Shown here piece by piece: positions 12,001-21,580 of a stretch of 64,000 bases of DNA; position 1 is the first letter of the stretch; each line of letters opens with the position of its first letter. The position numbers and the translations under genes were made by a program. The notes beneath the pieces are model-generated. The model saw nothing but the letters and a program-made list of their open reading frames with translations, did no database searches and was not told the DNA's origin. This DNA is from Leptoclinus maculatus (taxonomy: Eukaryota; Chordata; Actinopteri; Perciformes; Stichaeidae): positions 11,291,556 through 11,355,555 of the forward strand of contig JAVDOI010000006.1 of the NCBI GenBank assembly GCA_032191485.1, given 5' to 3'.

Positions 12001-13598
12001 ACTAATGGGGGTGTGGCCTTTTCTGGGACAACAGCAGCAGTGCTACCAGCTATTAGCCTAGCATGCTGCACAGAGTGTCAATCAGCACAACAGCTGAACA
12101 GACTGTGTGTGTTTGCTGTGGGCTTAACAAAGGAGGAAACACTAGTGTCTTTGTATAAAGTAAACAGAGAAAACATGAAGCTAAATAGGGAAACACTGAT
12201 ATTTTACCTTATTCAGCCACTCAACCTTCTCAACATCTGGAAAGCTGACCTGAAGGAAATAAAGACAATGAGTGCACATACTTAAATTATGCAACAGGAT
12301 AGGGAAATGATTCAGTCGTAGCTTATTCAGTTCAGGAAATGTCATCAATAGCACTGTTGGTATTATCCCAGTGCTTTTTGCACCAGGTTTTAGACTGTAT
12401 AACTATTACCAAAAGAAAAAAGAAAAGCAACTTATTAAATTATCTTGCAGCAACTGTCAAGATAACGTTGAATGACACAGCTTGCTGTTGTGTGTGGTTT
12501 ATCTTCCACGGGGGACAACACTTTTACAAGATGAGTGTGCAAACTCAAGAAAATCCTAACACGTGGCCACAGATGGCCCTTTTTTAAAATACTTTAATGA
12601 GGAGTATAGGCATGCTGTCTTGTTATGCAAGCTGAACTGAAATCACTCAATGAAAACAAGTACACACAGGAACCTTATATGGGTGTGGCCAGATGTTCCG
12701 TGTCAAGACAGGCCCATGTGGGTTTCAGCGTTTCCATTTTGGGTACTCTCAGGATGTACAACTTCAAAGCTATTATACTTCATGCACAACTTCCTGCCAC
12801 CTTTAGTTAAAATTGCACCAATGATTAGTTGGTTTGAGTGTTGTTCTTGTTTTGGTTGTTGCAATGCACCCAGAATTGCATCATTATACTTTCAAACAAG
12901 TTCAGTCTAGAAATAAAAACACACACAGCAGAATCTGGCAACTGTCTAGCATGGCAGGACTAATTGTGGGAATTCAAGTACTGCATTTAGCCGAAAGGGA
13001 CGTTTGCACACCTGGTTGCGTGTTTCATTTAGTACCTACTGCATATTTTATCTGTAACCTGTATCTTAATGTTGTAATATTCTGCTCACTGCTACGTTCT
13101 ATCTTGCTATACGTAATGTAAGGTTATTCTAGGTCATTATGGGTTCAGGAAGGATAGTGGAAAGCTGATGTAAACGGAATCGTGTTGATAGATGACATTA
13201 AGACACACGCTGACAGTTGTCGGGTCTTTCCTTACCCACGCCGGGAGGCCTCGCTTGCTTTTGGACACTTTCATGGACGTGTACTCCTCCTCGTTGTTGA
13301 GCAGCTGCATGGCTGACCTCAGGCGCGTCTCCTTGGCTTCTCGGGCATGTTTCCATCCCGTGTAGACCATCATCCCGAACACCAACAGGCTGGTGCTGAC
13401 CCGGTAGTAACCGGCCAGGTAGACGGGTAGCAAAGCGCCCAGACATTTCCCAAACGTCCAGAGCACCGCGACCGCGCTTATCCCTTTAGGCGTGGGACCG
13501 TCCGACTCCACGACGCTCAGCGCTTTCTTCTCCGGGTCGCCTGTGCTCGCACACTCGGCGCCCTTGGCCTCACTCGGCTCCGATTTGTCACTTTGCAT
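1..13598 (-). CDS. esyt1: Extended synaptotagmin 1, expanded C2 array (5' part, partial)
   Basis: ESYT1 is an ER-anchored tether that binds the plasma membrane through C2 domains in a Ca2+ and lipid dependent way and moves lipids with its SMP domain. I assembled 43 coding exons by reading GT-AG sites in frame from the ATG at 13596-13598 to an exon ending at 118; the frame stays open at the left edge, so the 3' end is missing. The encoded part is about 1,559 residues: an acidic/polar N terminus, a hydrophobic hairpin (about residues 40-80), an SMP domain (about 122-318), then C2A-C2B (319-586), C2C-C2D (625-892), a second C/D-type pair (988-1254) and the start of a third (from 1427), separated by low-complexity linkers. 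Motifs of the KGKSDPY and DKDxDxDDF type recur, as expected for Ca2+-binding C2 loops. Mammalian ESYT1 is about 1,100 residues with five C2 domains, so this protein is clearly longer. Start choice: first ATG of the exon-1 frame, followed by a continuous ORF of 121 codons to the donor. Confidence 0.93.
118..1135 (-). repeat. esyt1: ESYT1 two-C2 coding module, C/D-type copy 3 (partial)
   Basis: Exons 959-1135 (177), 780-862 (83), 327-375 (49) and 118-207 (90) repeat the exon lengths of the other modules. Translation gives GLLRIHLLEAQNLVAKDNL, MGGMVKGKSDPYVKINIGG, DKDLDSDDFLG and WYTLNDVKSGRVHLILEWV. The remaining four exons of this module, and any C-terminal C2 domain, must lie left of position 1. 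Confidence 0.85.
1381..2370 (-). other. esyt1: ESYT1 long low-complexity linker (exons 36-39)
   Basis: Exons 2252-2370 (119 nt), 1813-1990 (178), 1633-1727 (95) and 1381-1504 (124) fit together in phase (119+178 and 95+124 are both multiples of three). They encode about 172 residues rich in S, E, D, A, T and P. Exon 1813-1990 contains a 21-bp minisatellite giving alternating AEDAAAS heptapeptides. The acceptor of the last exon is taken as 1505-1506 (TAG), because the nearer alternative breaks the phase. The linker is much longer than those between other modules. Confidence 0.75.
1871..1953 (-). repeat. 21-bp coding minisatellite in ESYT1 linker
   Basis: On the plus strand the unit gcatcttctgcggaggccgc plus one base recurs at 1871, 1901 and 1922, with a 9-bp partial unit at 1892 and a degenerate unit from 1943. 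On the minus strand it encodes AEDAAAS repeats. All units are multiples of three, so copy-number change preserves the reading frame. It is likely length-polymorphic. Confidence 0.85.
2451..4841 (-). repeat. esyt1: ESYT1 two-C2 coding module, C/D-type copy 2
   Basis: Eight exons: 4665-4841 (177), 4456-4538 (83), 4076-4124 (49), 3903-3992 (90), 3623-3718 (96), 3217-3288 (72), 2694-2780 (87), 2451-2597 (147). Shared words with copy 1 include MGGMVKGKSDPY, LNPVWNEMYE, WYTLNDVKSGRVRLILEWV, KKSGKEPKAGAE, SPQWDEGFHFLVRNPREE and VPVRELLSEPQLVLDQW. No stop, frameshift or missing splice site was seen, so the copy appears functional. Confidence 0.88.
3060..3155. repeat. Dispersed hAT-like repeat fragment in ESYT1 intron
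   Basis: The stretch around 3105-3152 (ttatcgattaatgattgac ... tagttgcagtct) resembles the end of a common fish non-autonomous element with TTAATCGATTAAT words and a GTTGCAGCTCT-type end. Related sequence lies at 15785-15918 and 40456-40770. Short and diverged, so tentative. Confidence 0.4.
4955..5328 (-). other. esyt1: ESYT1 linker exons between C2 modules
   Basis: Two exons, 5222-5328 (107 nt) and 4955-5132 (178 nt), together encode a 95-residue linker rich in E, T, V, P and S. It ends in TSPDLSFASE, resembling the SPHPSFATE end of the preceding linker. It has no recognisable domain and is probably disordered. The two exon lengths sum to a multiple of three, keeping the next module in frame. 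Confidence 0.8.
5727..7368 (-). repeat. esyt1: ESYT1 two-C2 coding module, C/D-type copy 1 (C2C-C2D)
   Basis: Eight exons: 7192-7368 (177), 6978-7063 (86), 6844-6892 (49), 6548-6637 (90), 6366-6461 (96), 6193-6264 (72), 5997-6083 (87), 5727-5873 (147). It opens with GLLRIHLLAGQNLVPKDNL and MGGMVKGKSDPYVKINIGG and closes with VPIRELLSEPELVLDQW. It is much closer in sequence to the two later copies than to the C2A-C2B module, which points to tandem duplication after the original A-B/C-D split. Confidence 0.88.
7468..9915 (-). other. esyt1: ESYT1 exons 9-17: C2A, C2B and following linker
   Basis: Exons read as 9739-9915 (177 nt), 9447-9529 (83), 9169-9217 (49), 8982-9071 (90), 8788-8883 (96), 8219-8290 (72), 8043-8129 (87), 7784-7933 (150) and 7468-7581 (114, linker). 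C2A starts at GVVRIHLLEAQNL and includes SDPYAILRVG and DKDTDQDDFLGR. C2B starts near SSAILVVYLDKAEALP, includes KKGNKEPNPMVQLSVQD and ends near SLDQWFQLDNS. The eight domain exons have the same order and nearly the same lengths as the downstream C2 pairs, so this two-domain, eight-exon block is the ancestral module. Confidence 0.9.
10024..13598 (-). other. esyt1: ESYT1 exons 1-8: membrane hairpin and SMP domain
   Basis: Coding exons read as 13236-13598, 12208-12249, 11140-11274, 10959-11032, 10777-10849, 10511-10600, 10330-10385 and 10024-10144, each with consensus splice sites and compatible phases. Exon 1 carries a hydrophobic stretch rich in V, L, G and Y that fits the ER hairpin of the family. 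Exons 2-8 encode an SMP (synaptotagmin-like mitochondrial lipid-binding) domain. Landmarks are SFPDVEKVEWLNK, VWPFVGQYLEKLL, VEIDVEVKRYFCKAGVKGIQ, RVILEPLIGDVPIVGAV, INWTGMTNLLDIPG and IMDAIASFLVLPNRLVVPLV. The intron after exon 1 is about 1 kb and holds no other recognisable gene. Confidence 0.9.
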
Positions 13599-14789
13599 TC
13601 TGGTATCCTCTAGAAAACGATCACTAGTGTGTTACCGTTGGATACTTACAATATCTAAGAGTTTTAAAAAAGGATTTAACGGTTAAGTTATAGTCTAACG
13701 CCACATTCGTAACGTCAGTTTGAACTAAACGCACCGCTGTACGTCACCTGTAACGTTACCGTTAGTTGACCGTTGGTCCGTGTCGCATCTTGAATACTTT
13801 ATCGTTGAATTGGAGCAGTTTTACCTGACGAAGCACGGATCCAGAATAAGTGTCACTTCCCACTCAGACAGTCCCGTTATCTGGATGAAAACACGCCCAC
13901 TCCTCTGAAGCTAAAAACAACGCATCCTTGACTCTTTCGCTACTGCGGCAAGACACTCATCCAATTTGTAGTAATTACCGTTATTACTGCCGCATTACGT
14001 TACCAAAAAGCGAGATTGTCCACTTAATTATTCACATACAACTTAAACTGTACCAGTGGGACAATGCGCAATATATCAAATACGTCACTTCTTCCTGTCA
14101 AGTCGTTAACCCACCAGCACCCCTGGTCAATGGTCTTTCTGCTGCTCCAGTTTATTTTAAAAACAGCCGAGTGGACATTCTCCTCGATCCCTTAGATCCG
14201 GTGAGACCGCACAAGCACCAGGCCATGATTCCCATGGTACACCAACACCACACACTCCACTTGTTTAAAGAGCCACACGGATATGAGGCTACTGGAGAAG
14301 CAACGGGAATTATATCCAAGTTTACACAGTGTGACTCCACCCAAACAACTCGAGCAATGGGATTTAACATGAGCATTTTACCTGTGAACTGAGTACATAC
14401 AAGTACATGTGGACTGAAGAGGGCAGCTGTAAAAAAAAAAAAATGTAAACAAATAAAGTGACAGATAACACAGGAGTCATTGTTGAGTTGCTGTTATTAT
14501 TTTTGTAAATTTACACCAGAGCAATCCACAACAATGTGAACACAAACGGCTTCCAAAATCGTCGTGTCCCCACAAGGACTGCAAAGCAGTGTTGCAGAAA
14601 TAGTTCAAACAAAAGTCTTTGTCACGTTTCCACACAACACAGACTGAGGGGAGTCTTCATATCGCCCCCTGGTGGAGAAGTACAAGTGTCTAAATACTTC
14701 TGTCATCAGTTCAGCACCCTACACAGAAAAGAAGGCCATCTATGTTAAAAATCACAGTTACGGATGCTACAGTCCTGCCCTTTAATCAG
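13599..14789. other. ESYT1 upstream / ZC3H10 downstream interval
   Basis: This 1.2-kb interval separates two genes on the same strand. The part just above 13598 should hold the ESYT1 5' UTR and promoter; it is less AT-rich than its surroundings and has several CpGs. A TTTATT at 14151-14156 is an AATAAA on the minus strand and could end the ZC3H10 3' UTR. A plus-strand open frame at 13928-14392 has no recognisable domain and is probably chance. Confidence 0.45.
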
Positions 14790-17688
14790 TTAATGAGGCA
14801 GAGTGGTGATTCTCATGCTTTGACTCGCGATGGGGTACGACACCATCGGGGTGGTGACATGACTCATGGTGATGCCGGGCATGGGCTGCGTCATGGACAC
14901 TACCACCGGTGCCACAGATACAGCCACTGCCGCCATAGAAACAGGTGGCACCATCCCTTGGGCAATGGTCTGTGCAAGAGCGGCGGAGAGCGGGGTGATC
15001 TCAGGGTTGAGGTGAGGCGGAGGGGCTGTAGGCGGGGCAGCGTTACTCTGGGCAGCTGAAGGGGCTCCGGTAGATATTACCAGGTCGTGCTGGATGAGAG
15101 ACCGAGGTTGCAGTCCGGCGCTGCTCAGGGTGGTGTGAGTCTGAGCAATGCTATGATTGTAGGAACTTATTGCACCCAAGGGGGGCACCAGAATCTGCTC
15201 AATGGGTGCAGGAGTGGAAGACATCGTCATCACCTTGGTCTGGCTTCGGAACTGGGCGTTCTGCTCCAGAAGAACCTCATTTGTGGCAATGAGATTTGAA
15301 ACCTGAGACACACACGAGACATGGATTAGAAAAGGACTGGGCTCACTGCCAGAAACCTTGGCTTTGTGTCCGGCAGAAAGAAACTTCTTATAAAATGATA
15401 CTTCTACACAATATAGCTACTTTAAGTCGAAAATAATTGTTTAGACAGCCATCATTTCTTTACATTTAGTATGTCAACTAACAACCGGGATCAGAGCTTT
15501 TGCGGTTGCTGATTCTACATGTTTGTGCAGAATGATTAAGCACCCTTTAATCTGTGTTATGTCACAGAATGTCTTTTCCTATTTTTAAATGTGCCCATAT
15601 ATATTCATTGGGGTTTTAGTCGGGTGACTGAAGGTCAGCTGCTCCTCGGCCTTATTAAAACGGGTCTGACATATCTCTGCTTGTTTAGGGTGATTAGTGC
15701 ATTTACAATACTATTCTCTTGTGCTGTCATCTTTTATCAAAGACTATTTCTATAAAATAATATAAAATGTTTTTTGTACTATCATACAAGACAAAGAAAA
15801 GCTGCAAAACCTCACATTTGAGAGGCTTAAACTACATTTTTTACTTGGAAAATTGACATAAAGAATAAATTGTTTACTAATATAGCTTCTGGTGACAGAC
15901 TAATTGTTTCAGCTCTACTTTAAACTTCTGGCCCTAATAGCCAGTTTTGTTCAATTCATTTTTTTCCATTTCATCTATCCAAGATGTTCACTTCAGATGC
16001 TGGTCTTCAGATGCTGTGGGAACTTTAGATGAGAAGTCTTGTGTTGGATCACAAGGATTTCTTTGTTAAAATCACCTCTCAGCTCCTCAAAGAAACTGTA
16101 CTTTGCGTGTGATTTGGCAGTGAGCTATAATAAAACTGTCCTTGTGACTAAAGTTAAATTTGACACCATGTTATAAAATAGTCCTGACATGATCATGATT
16201 CATTCAGTAAAGTAAGTTACATTTGACAACATATTTCAATCCGATACAACGGCCTGCGATAAATTCCTTTGTGGTTGTTTGTTGAGCTTATAAAATCAAA
16301 TTTTCTGTTAAGACTATGACTTTGTTAACATACTGTATTGCACTACATTATGTAGTCAAATGTGTTATTTATGCACACCATTGTATCTGGTATTAGTTGT
16401 ACAAAAAGCTGAATTAGCATTTCAACAAAATCATTTTTAGATTTGACTGAAATACAAGTGCTATTAATGTAAGAAAGGCCTACCAAAATGTTAGTTTTTT
16501 ACCATCTCTCATTCTGACCTGCTTCTTTAACTCCTCTACTCTCCTCCTCAGTAGGGAGTTCTCCTCCTCCAGGAACCTGTACTCCAGAGAACGTGGTTGC
16601 AAGGTGGCTTGAACTCCCAGCTCGTAGTGCGCACCTCCGCTCACATCAGCCAGGCGCAGCCCCTCCAACCGCCGCCTCTTCAAATGTAGAGCAGTGTGGT
16701 CCATGGAGGCCTCTAGGGAGCTTGCATCAAACAGCCCGCTTTCCAGCAGAGGGTCATACACTGAGCATGAGCTCCTGTCAAAGCGCCGTGGCCCCGTAGA
16801 ACCTATGGACAGACAAGTGCTCATCCCACCTCCACCTACCCCCCCAACTCCTGTGACACCTGGATCTCTGCAACCAGCCAGGCTGGGGCAACCCATTCCC
16901 ATTCCCATCCCCATCCCCATCATGTTACTTCCACCTCCACCTCCCACAAGTCCTTGCATTCCTCCACAGGCACCTGCTCCTCCCCCACCTATCCCTCCCC
17001 CAGCATTCACCATTCCACTGGTACCTGGCCCTATAACACCACCCACTCCAACCCTGGAAGGCTCATATTCATAGTCTTTTTGGACATGGCGAAATTTACA
17101 CTTATTTCCCCTCTGGCACTCCCCCTTCAGGAAGTCTCTGCAGATAGGGACTTCCCCGCGGCTGTGGGGGAGATCCATTGGGGACAGGCCCAGTCGTGCT
17201 GCAACTTTCCCTCTTAGTCTGAGGGGTAGCTCTCCTGTTTTCTTGTAATAGTCCTCATCCTCTTTAGATCCATGGACAAAGCGGCAGCTGGAGCGCATAC
17301 ACTCCTTGTTCTGGTGGTCATGACAGAAGACAAATTCATTCTTTTGCACTCCCAAGTCCGGCACCTCGTTAAAGTCCGGGTGTCTAAAGCGGCAGCGCTT
17401 TCCTCTCTTGCAGACATTGCGTATGAAGTCCCTGCAGACACCGTCCAATTCCAGTCCTGCACCTTGCCCCCCACCTCCACTGTTCCCACAGCTGTTGCCA
17501 TTTCCGAGCGCCCCTCCACCCCCCATGCTCCCAGAGCCAGAGACGTTGCCTCCGAGACTTCCTCCTGAACCAAGTCTGCCCTCCGCCGTGGCCCCTGCCA
17601 AACCAGATCCAGGTCCTCCTTCTTCACCCAGACTACCACCACTCCCACCACCACCACCTGACAGGTAGGAGCTGTCCCGGTCAGGCAT
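14790..17688 (-). CDS. zc3h10: Zinc finger CCCH-type containing protein 10
   Basis: ZC3H10 is an RNA-binding CCCH zinc-finger protein; in mammals it has been linked to microRNA precursor binding and mitochondrial regulation. The CDS has two exons, 16519-17688 (390 codons) and 14790-15302 (170 codons plus stop), joined by a 1.2-kb phase-0 intron, giving about 560 residues. After a Gly/Ser-rich N terminus, three CCCH fingers are visible: residues 85-103 (C-x7-C-x5-C-x3-H), 122-139 (C-x7-C-x4-C-x3-H) and 183-201 (C-x7-C-x5-C-x3-H). A Gly/Met-rich insert follows, then a coiled coil starting at LEEENSLLRRRVEELKKQ and continuing across the intron as VSNLIATNEVLLEQNAQF. The C terminus is Pro/Ala/Val-rich and ends SYPIASQSMRITTLPH, very close to the mammalian end. 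Mammalian ZC3H10 is about 434 residues; the extra length lies mainly in the low-complexity parts. Reading past the donor would end the protein at residue 402 without this conserved tail, so the spliced model is preferred. Confidence 0.93.
15785..15920. repeat. Dispersed hAT-like repeat in ZC3H10 intron
   Basis: The segment acaagacaaagaaaagctg ... cctcacatttgagagg ... tttcagctctact resembles the conserved half of a widespread fish non-autonomous element. It shares order and words with 40640-40770 (gacaaagaaaaccagcaaa, tcacattagaga). No coding capacity. Confidence 0.5.
16891..16923 (-). repeat. Met-Gly coding hexanucleotide repeat in ZC3H10
   Basis: The plus strand reads repeated cccatt/cccatc hexamers, which encode alternating Met and Gly at about residues 256-266. 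It lies between the third zinc finger and the coiled coil in an unusual Gly/Met-rich insert, and is expected to be disordered. Confidence 0.8.
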
Positions 17689-17748
17689 AACGCTTGGCCC
17701 AGCTCAAGGAGAAAACAGCACTCATGTGTGGGAGGGGGGTGGACATGA

Positions 17749-18894
17749 CCTGCCAAACATTCACAAACAGAGTTAAACAAGTCATGAATAGCTTTTTCCT
17801 TGGAGTACTGTAATTTCCAATTCAAAGATCTGCAAGACAAAAACATAGTTTAGATATTAGCTTTCCAAGTCATGTTACAGGATAATATGACAGATCCCGG
17901 AGGAGCATGTGTGGTTCAACTGGACATGGCTGGCTTTGGCCGGAATGTTAGGCTAGTTTGTGATGAGCCAGGCCAGTGCAGAATCAATCACCGGCGATCG
18001 CCGCACAATGCATGACGGTTAGATTTGTGTCCAACTTGATCTCATATTACTCTGACATCATGCACAAGTGGGTAACTAAAGCCTCATAAGATAGAGAGCT
18101 GCAGTATATAGAGCAAGGCCCTGCAGTTGCTCTACACCTACTGCAAGACCCAGGGCATGATGGGAAATGCCTGGCTGTCGCCTGATCAAAGAGCTGATTG
18201 GCCCTTGGTTTTGACAACAAACGCCATGTTTTATAGATAATTATAATTTTCTGTGTAGATGTAATATTTACCGCTAGATTGTTTGCTATTAGTCTCATGC
18301 AGTGGTTGACCATAACAATAAAGGTTATTAATATAGCACTTACCAAAACGAGCAGCAATGACAAAGTGCTTTACAAGATAAAAGAATAAAGAATAAAATA
18401 TTTCCACATATGTCATTACAAATTATCCAAACGTGGTCTGCAAACTACAGGTAGCCTACAGCTGGCATCTAACAGGATGTAACTATTTCCATAACTTCCT
18501 GTATATCTTTGAAGGTTAGTGGAAACTGTCTGACTTGACAGCAGCTTTTTAATCATCGCCCCCTGCTGCTGCTGCTGCCGCCCGATATCGTACACTTTTT
18601 TTTGCGAGTCGCAGCTCATCTCCAGCTAGCCTTTTAGCACGTGACAAAACCTGGTAAATAATAAGTAACGTCAGCATTGTTGTTGTTGTTGCCACTGGTT
18701 TGGTGAAAAAAACGAAACATTGGATTAACACCATGCGACGCTCCATTGGTAACGTTAGCTGTCAGTAAATAACGAGCACTCGTATCATGTAACGTTAGCC
18801 TGCCTAAATAAGTAGCTAAGCCTTCCCATTTAAGACTTACAATAGCTAGCGAATGCTATCTAGCTAACTAGCTAAATGCTAATGTTGTCTTACC
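17749..18894 (-). other. Probable 5' UTR intron of ZC3H10
   Basis: A donor (GTAAGAC on the minus strand, bases 18887-18893) and an acceptor (CAG on the minus strand, bases 17750-17752) would splice an upstream non-coding exon ending at 18894 to the coding exon starting at 17749. This rests on splice consensus only. The interval contains no recognisable gene; small open frames here show no domain. Confidence 0.4.
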
Positions 18895-19509
18895 AAATAT
18901 AAACTAGAAACAGGATCCAAAGAATAGCCGAGGGACTCCCACGCGGAAACGCCCTGCTCTCGTTCACTGAAATGTATATGGCTGCAACGTCAACCAGACA
19001 TGTGTTTTTCTTTTGTTTTTATGGCAATTCCTCAAAGCCCTGGTCTGTTTACTACATTATTGCATTTTTCACTACCAACGAAGAAGACGCTCTTCCTCTC
19101 CGTTTCCTCCAGGTGTCATCTGAGTGCTTTTCCGCCCTCTAGCGGCGATACTGCTACACTGCACTGAAGTATATTAAACTTTAGTTAAAAGGTTTTCATC
19201 GTAGAGGTATAGCCTTATCGCGAAACAACGGCGAGCTAAGCTAGAAACAACAGCTGCATATCAACAGCATTTAATTTGATACACTTTCACCACTACGTTT
19301 AGTTGGAATGAAATATGCGGAACATGTCTCAAAGGTTAAGTTGACTATCCGTGTGTGTGCGCCTTGGGGTTTGGACAGAGTCACGCAAGGTCTACGCCGC
19401 CCAGATAGCCTTAATAACGAGATGAGTTGTCAAACCGCAAGACAGCTGTAGCCCACTTCCAGAGAACGTCTTTGTGTAACAGTTCCTCATCTGTGCTCAG
19501 AAGCCCAGC
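18895..19509. promoter_or_regulatory. Probable bidirectional promoter, zc3h10 / DNAJB9-like
   Basis: ZC3H10 (minus) and the DnaJ gene (plus) diverge from this roughly 600-bp interval, which must hold the start of the DnaJ transcript and probably the ZC3H10 first exon. It has many CpGs for this genome. Repeated taacgttagc and gctagc words lie just outside on the left (18747-18880). No TATA box was seen at a convincing place. Confidence 0.5.
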
Positions 19510-20580
19510 ATGGCAGCGCAAGGTGTTTTCCGCTGGATGCAAGCCTACGTGGTCATGCTGTACTGCTTCACCGAAGCCCTGCCCGCCGCCTCCGAGTCGA
19601 GCAGAAGTTACTACGATACTCTCAGTGTTGCGCCATCAGCAAGTGACAGACACATTAAGAAGGCTTTCCGCAAACTGGCCATAAAATACCACCCAGACAA
19701 GAACAAGAGCGCCGATGCAGAGAAGACTTTCAGAGAGATTGCTGAAGGTAAAACATAACCATAACCTTTTTTTTATATTGTAATCTATTTTGTATATGTC
19801 ATTTACACAAGTGACATGGATTGCACCACTTCCAAAACAGATGATTTTTTGTATTCTCCTGATTCTCCAGTCAGCTGCTCACAGCTAATACTGATGCAGT
19901 CTAAATCAACTTCTATGAAGGTTTAGTGTTTACTGTTATTATGGAGGCTGTAGTTTGTGGTGCTGTTGATCTGTTCTATGCATTATACAGAGACGAGTTT
20001 CTAATAATTGTATTCCCTTATTGACCATTATTGACATGAATGGGGAGAAACATTTGAAGAACTTTATATATTACAGTAAATGCAATACAATTTGAACAGC
20101 ACCACAAACAAGTTGAATTAACGCCCCTCTAAAACAGTTTCACCAAAAAACATTATAACCTTCATGAAGTTATTGCAGGACTGTCTTATCAGACTGTATT
20201 TTAACCAGGTGTACCAGATGAACTTTTCATTGCGCTATCAAAGATAAAGTAATACCCCTGTTTCCTCCTCCCTAGCCTACACGGTGCTGTCCAACAAGGA
20301 GAAGAGGAAGCTGTACGACTTTGTGGGCCACGAGGCTTTTCTAAACGACGAGGCCTCTGTTGACCAGGACGATGAACATGAGACAAGCTTCCCCTTTGGT
20401 TTTGAAGACTTCTTCCGTGACTTCGATGATAGTCCCTTTGTGGAGGAGCCATTCTTCCACTGGACCTTTGCTCAGGAATGGGAGGATGAGAATGGGCTTC
20501 ATAACCATTACGGTGTAGAAGAGCTCAGCCACAGCTTTTATTTTGCGGATGAAGAAGAAGAAGACGACCACTACTACTAG
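19510..20580 (+). CDS. ER-lumenal DnaJ protein, DNAJB9-like
   Basis: J-domain co-chaperones stimulate the ATPase of Hsp70; DNAJB9 (ERdj4) works with BiP in the ER lumen. Two exons, 19510-19747 and 20276-20580, join within an Ala codon to give 180 residues. A hydrophobic N terminus (about residues 7-27) should be a signal peptide. The J domain follows (about 34-97) with the catalytic HPD at 61-63 and the KSADAEKTFREIAEAY helix. It resembles DNAJB9 in the J domain, including YHPDKNKS and the ER targeting. After the J domain it is short, Phe- and acid-rich (FPFGFEDFFRDF) and ends in a Glu/Asp tail with HYY. It lacks the longer C-terminal region of DNAJB9 (about 220 residues), so it is either a diverged paralogue or a distinct fish DnaJ. 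The start is the first ATG before the signal peptide. Confidence 0.85.
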
Positions 20581-20647
20581 ATGTTTAGCACCTTTGACCC
20601 TGTATCCCGTGTGTCTGTTTTAGTGTACTGACTTTGTTTTAAATAAT

Positions 20648-20653
20648 AATAAA
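20648..20653 (+). terminator. Polyadenylation signal of DNAJB9-like gene
   Basis: AATAAA lies 68 bases after the stop codon, followed by a T-rich stretch (attgttttcacag). This implies a very short 3' UTR. Confidence 0.75.
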
Positions 20654-21580
20654 GTCTCCATATTGTTTTCACAGTATCTGTGTCTTGCATTCAGTATGTA
20701 GAAATTCAGCTAAATGGATCTTTAATGTGTTTTTAAAGCGCTGCATCGACAGGCACATGGCTCTGACCTGCTTACTTCTATCCTGCTTACTTCTATTCCT
20801 CTGTTAAACAATCACCGATCTTCACACCACGCACCCAGTTACAAAACAAAGGGGATTGAGTATTTTAAAATTGCGTAATAGTTCTTTCGCCTCCATTGAT
20901 GCCTTTAAAACCCATGTCTTTTCTTTAGCCTTTTAACTATCATAATGAAGACATGCTCTTAACCACGCGCTGGTTCTGATCTGTTAGTATTTTATTTTGT
21001 TGTTTGAGCGATGATTTCATCGAGACATTCTATGCCTTGATTCACTTAGTTTTATTCTCTTATTTGTGTTTTTATTTGATCATTCCAGTGTTTTATTTAA
21101 TCTCTTTGTGAAGCGCGTTGGTCAACGTTTGTTGTTTTTTAATTTGCTCTATGAATAAACTTTGACTTGGCTCGACTAAGGAAGCTGTGTGTGTGTTCTG
21201 CTTCTTTTATGAGTTCAATGTTTGAGGTTGTAAGGTTGACAGATGGGGGGGAACCAATCGGACTGCTGGGCCACTTTTCCTGTGTGGGTGTGTCGAAAGG
21301 TCCTAAGTTACTGACTAACACGCAATTTACTCATCTTTCTTTTCCCCTGTGCCAGCACTTTAGATCTGGCACTGTTTTACTCCATTTCTCACAGGATTGT
21401 GCACTTTGACCCAGAGGATATCCTGTGCCTTCTCAGCAGTTGGAGCGTGAGCGCACGAAAGCCAACACAAGACCAAAGCCCTTTACAGCTTCATGCACTT
21501 TTATCGAGATAAACGGAGATTTGAGCATTCTACAAAGCGGATAAAAGACATACTGGAACCATTAACTTACAGGCTTCACA
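20654..21580. other. Interval between DnaJ and sorting nexin genes
   Basis: AT-rich spacer with an additional AATAAA near 21153-21158. The last 150 bases probably hold the 5' UTR of the sorting nexin gene. No coding sequence recognised. Confidence 0.4.

Noticed and set aside
13928..14392. 154-codon plus-strand open frame between ESYT1 and ZC3H10
   Set aside because: No recognisable domain, and an overlapping frame on the other strand. Its position fits the ZC3H10 3' UTR and ESYT1 promoter, and the composition looks non-coding.
16694..17668. Plus-strand open frames rich in Pro opposite ZC3H10
   Set aside because: These are antisense shadows of the Gly-rich ZC3H10 coding sequence.
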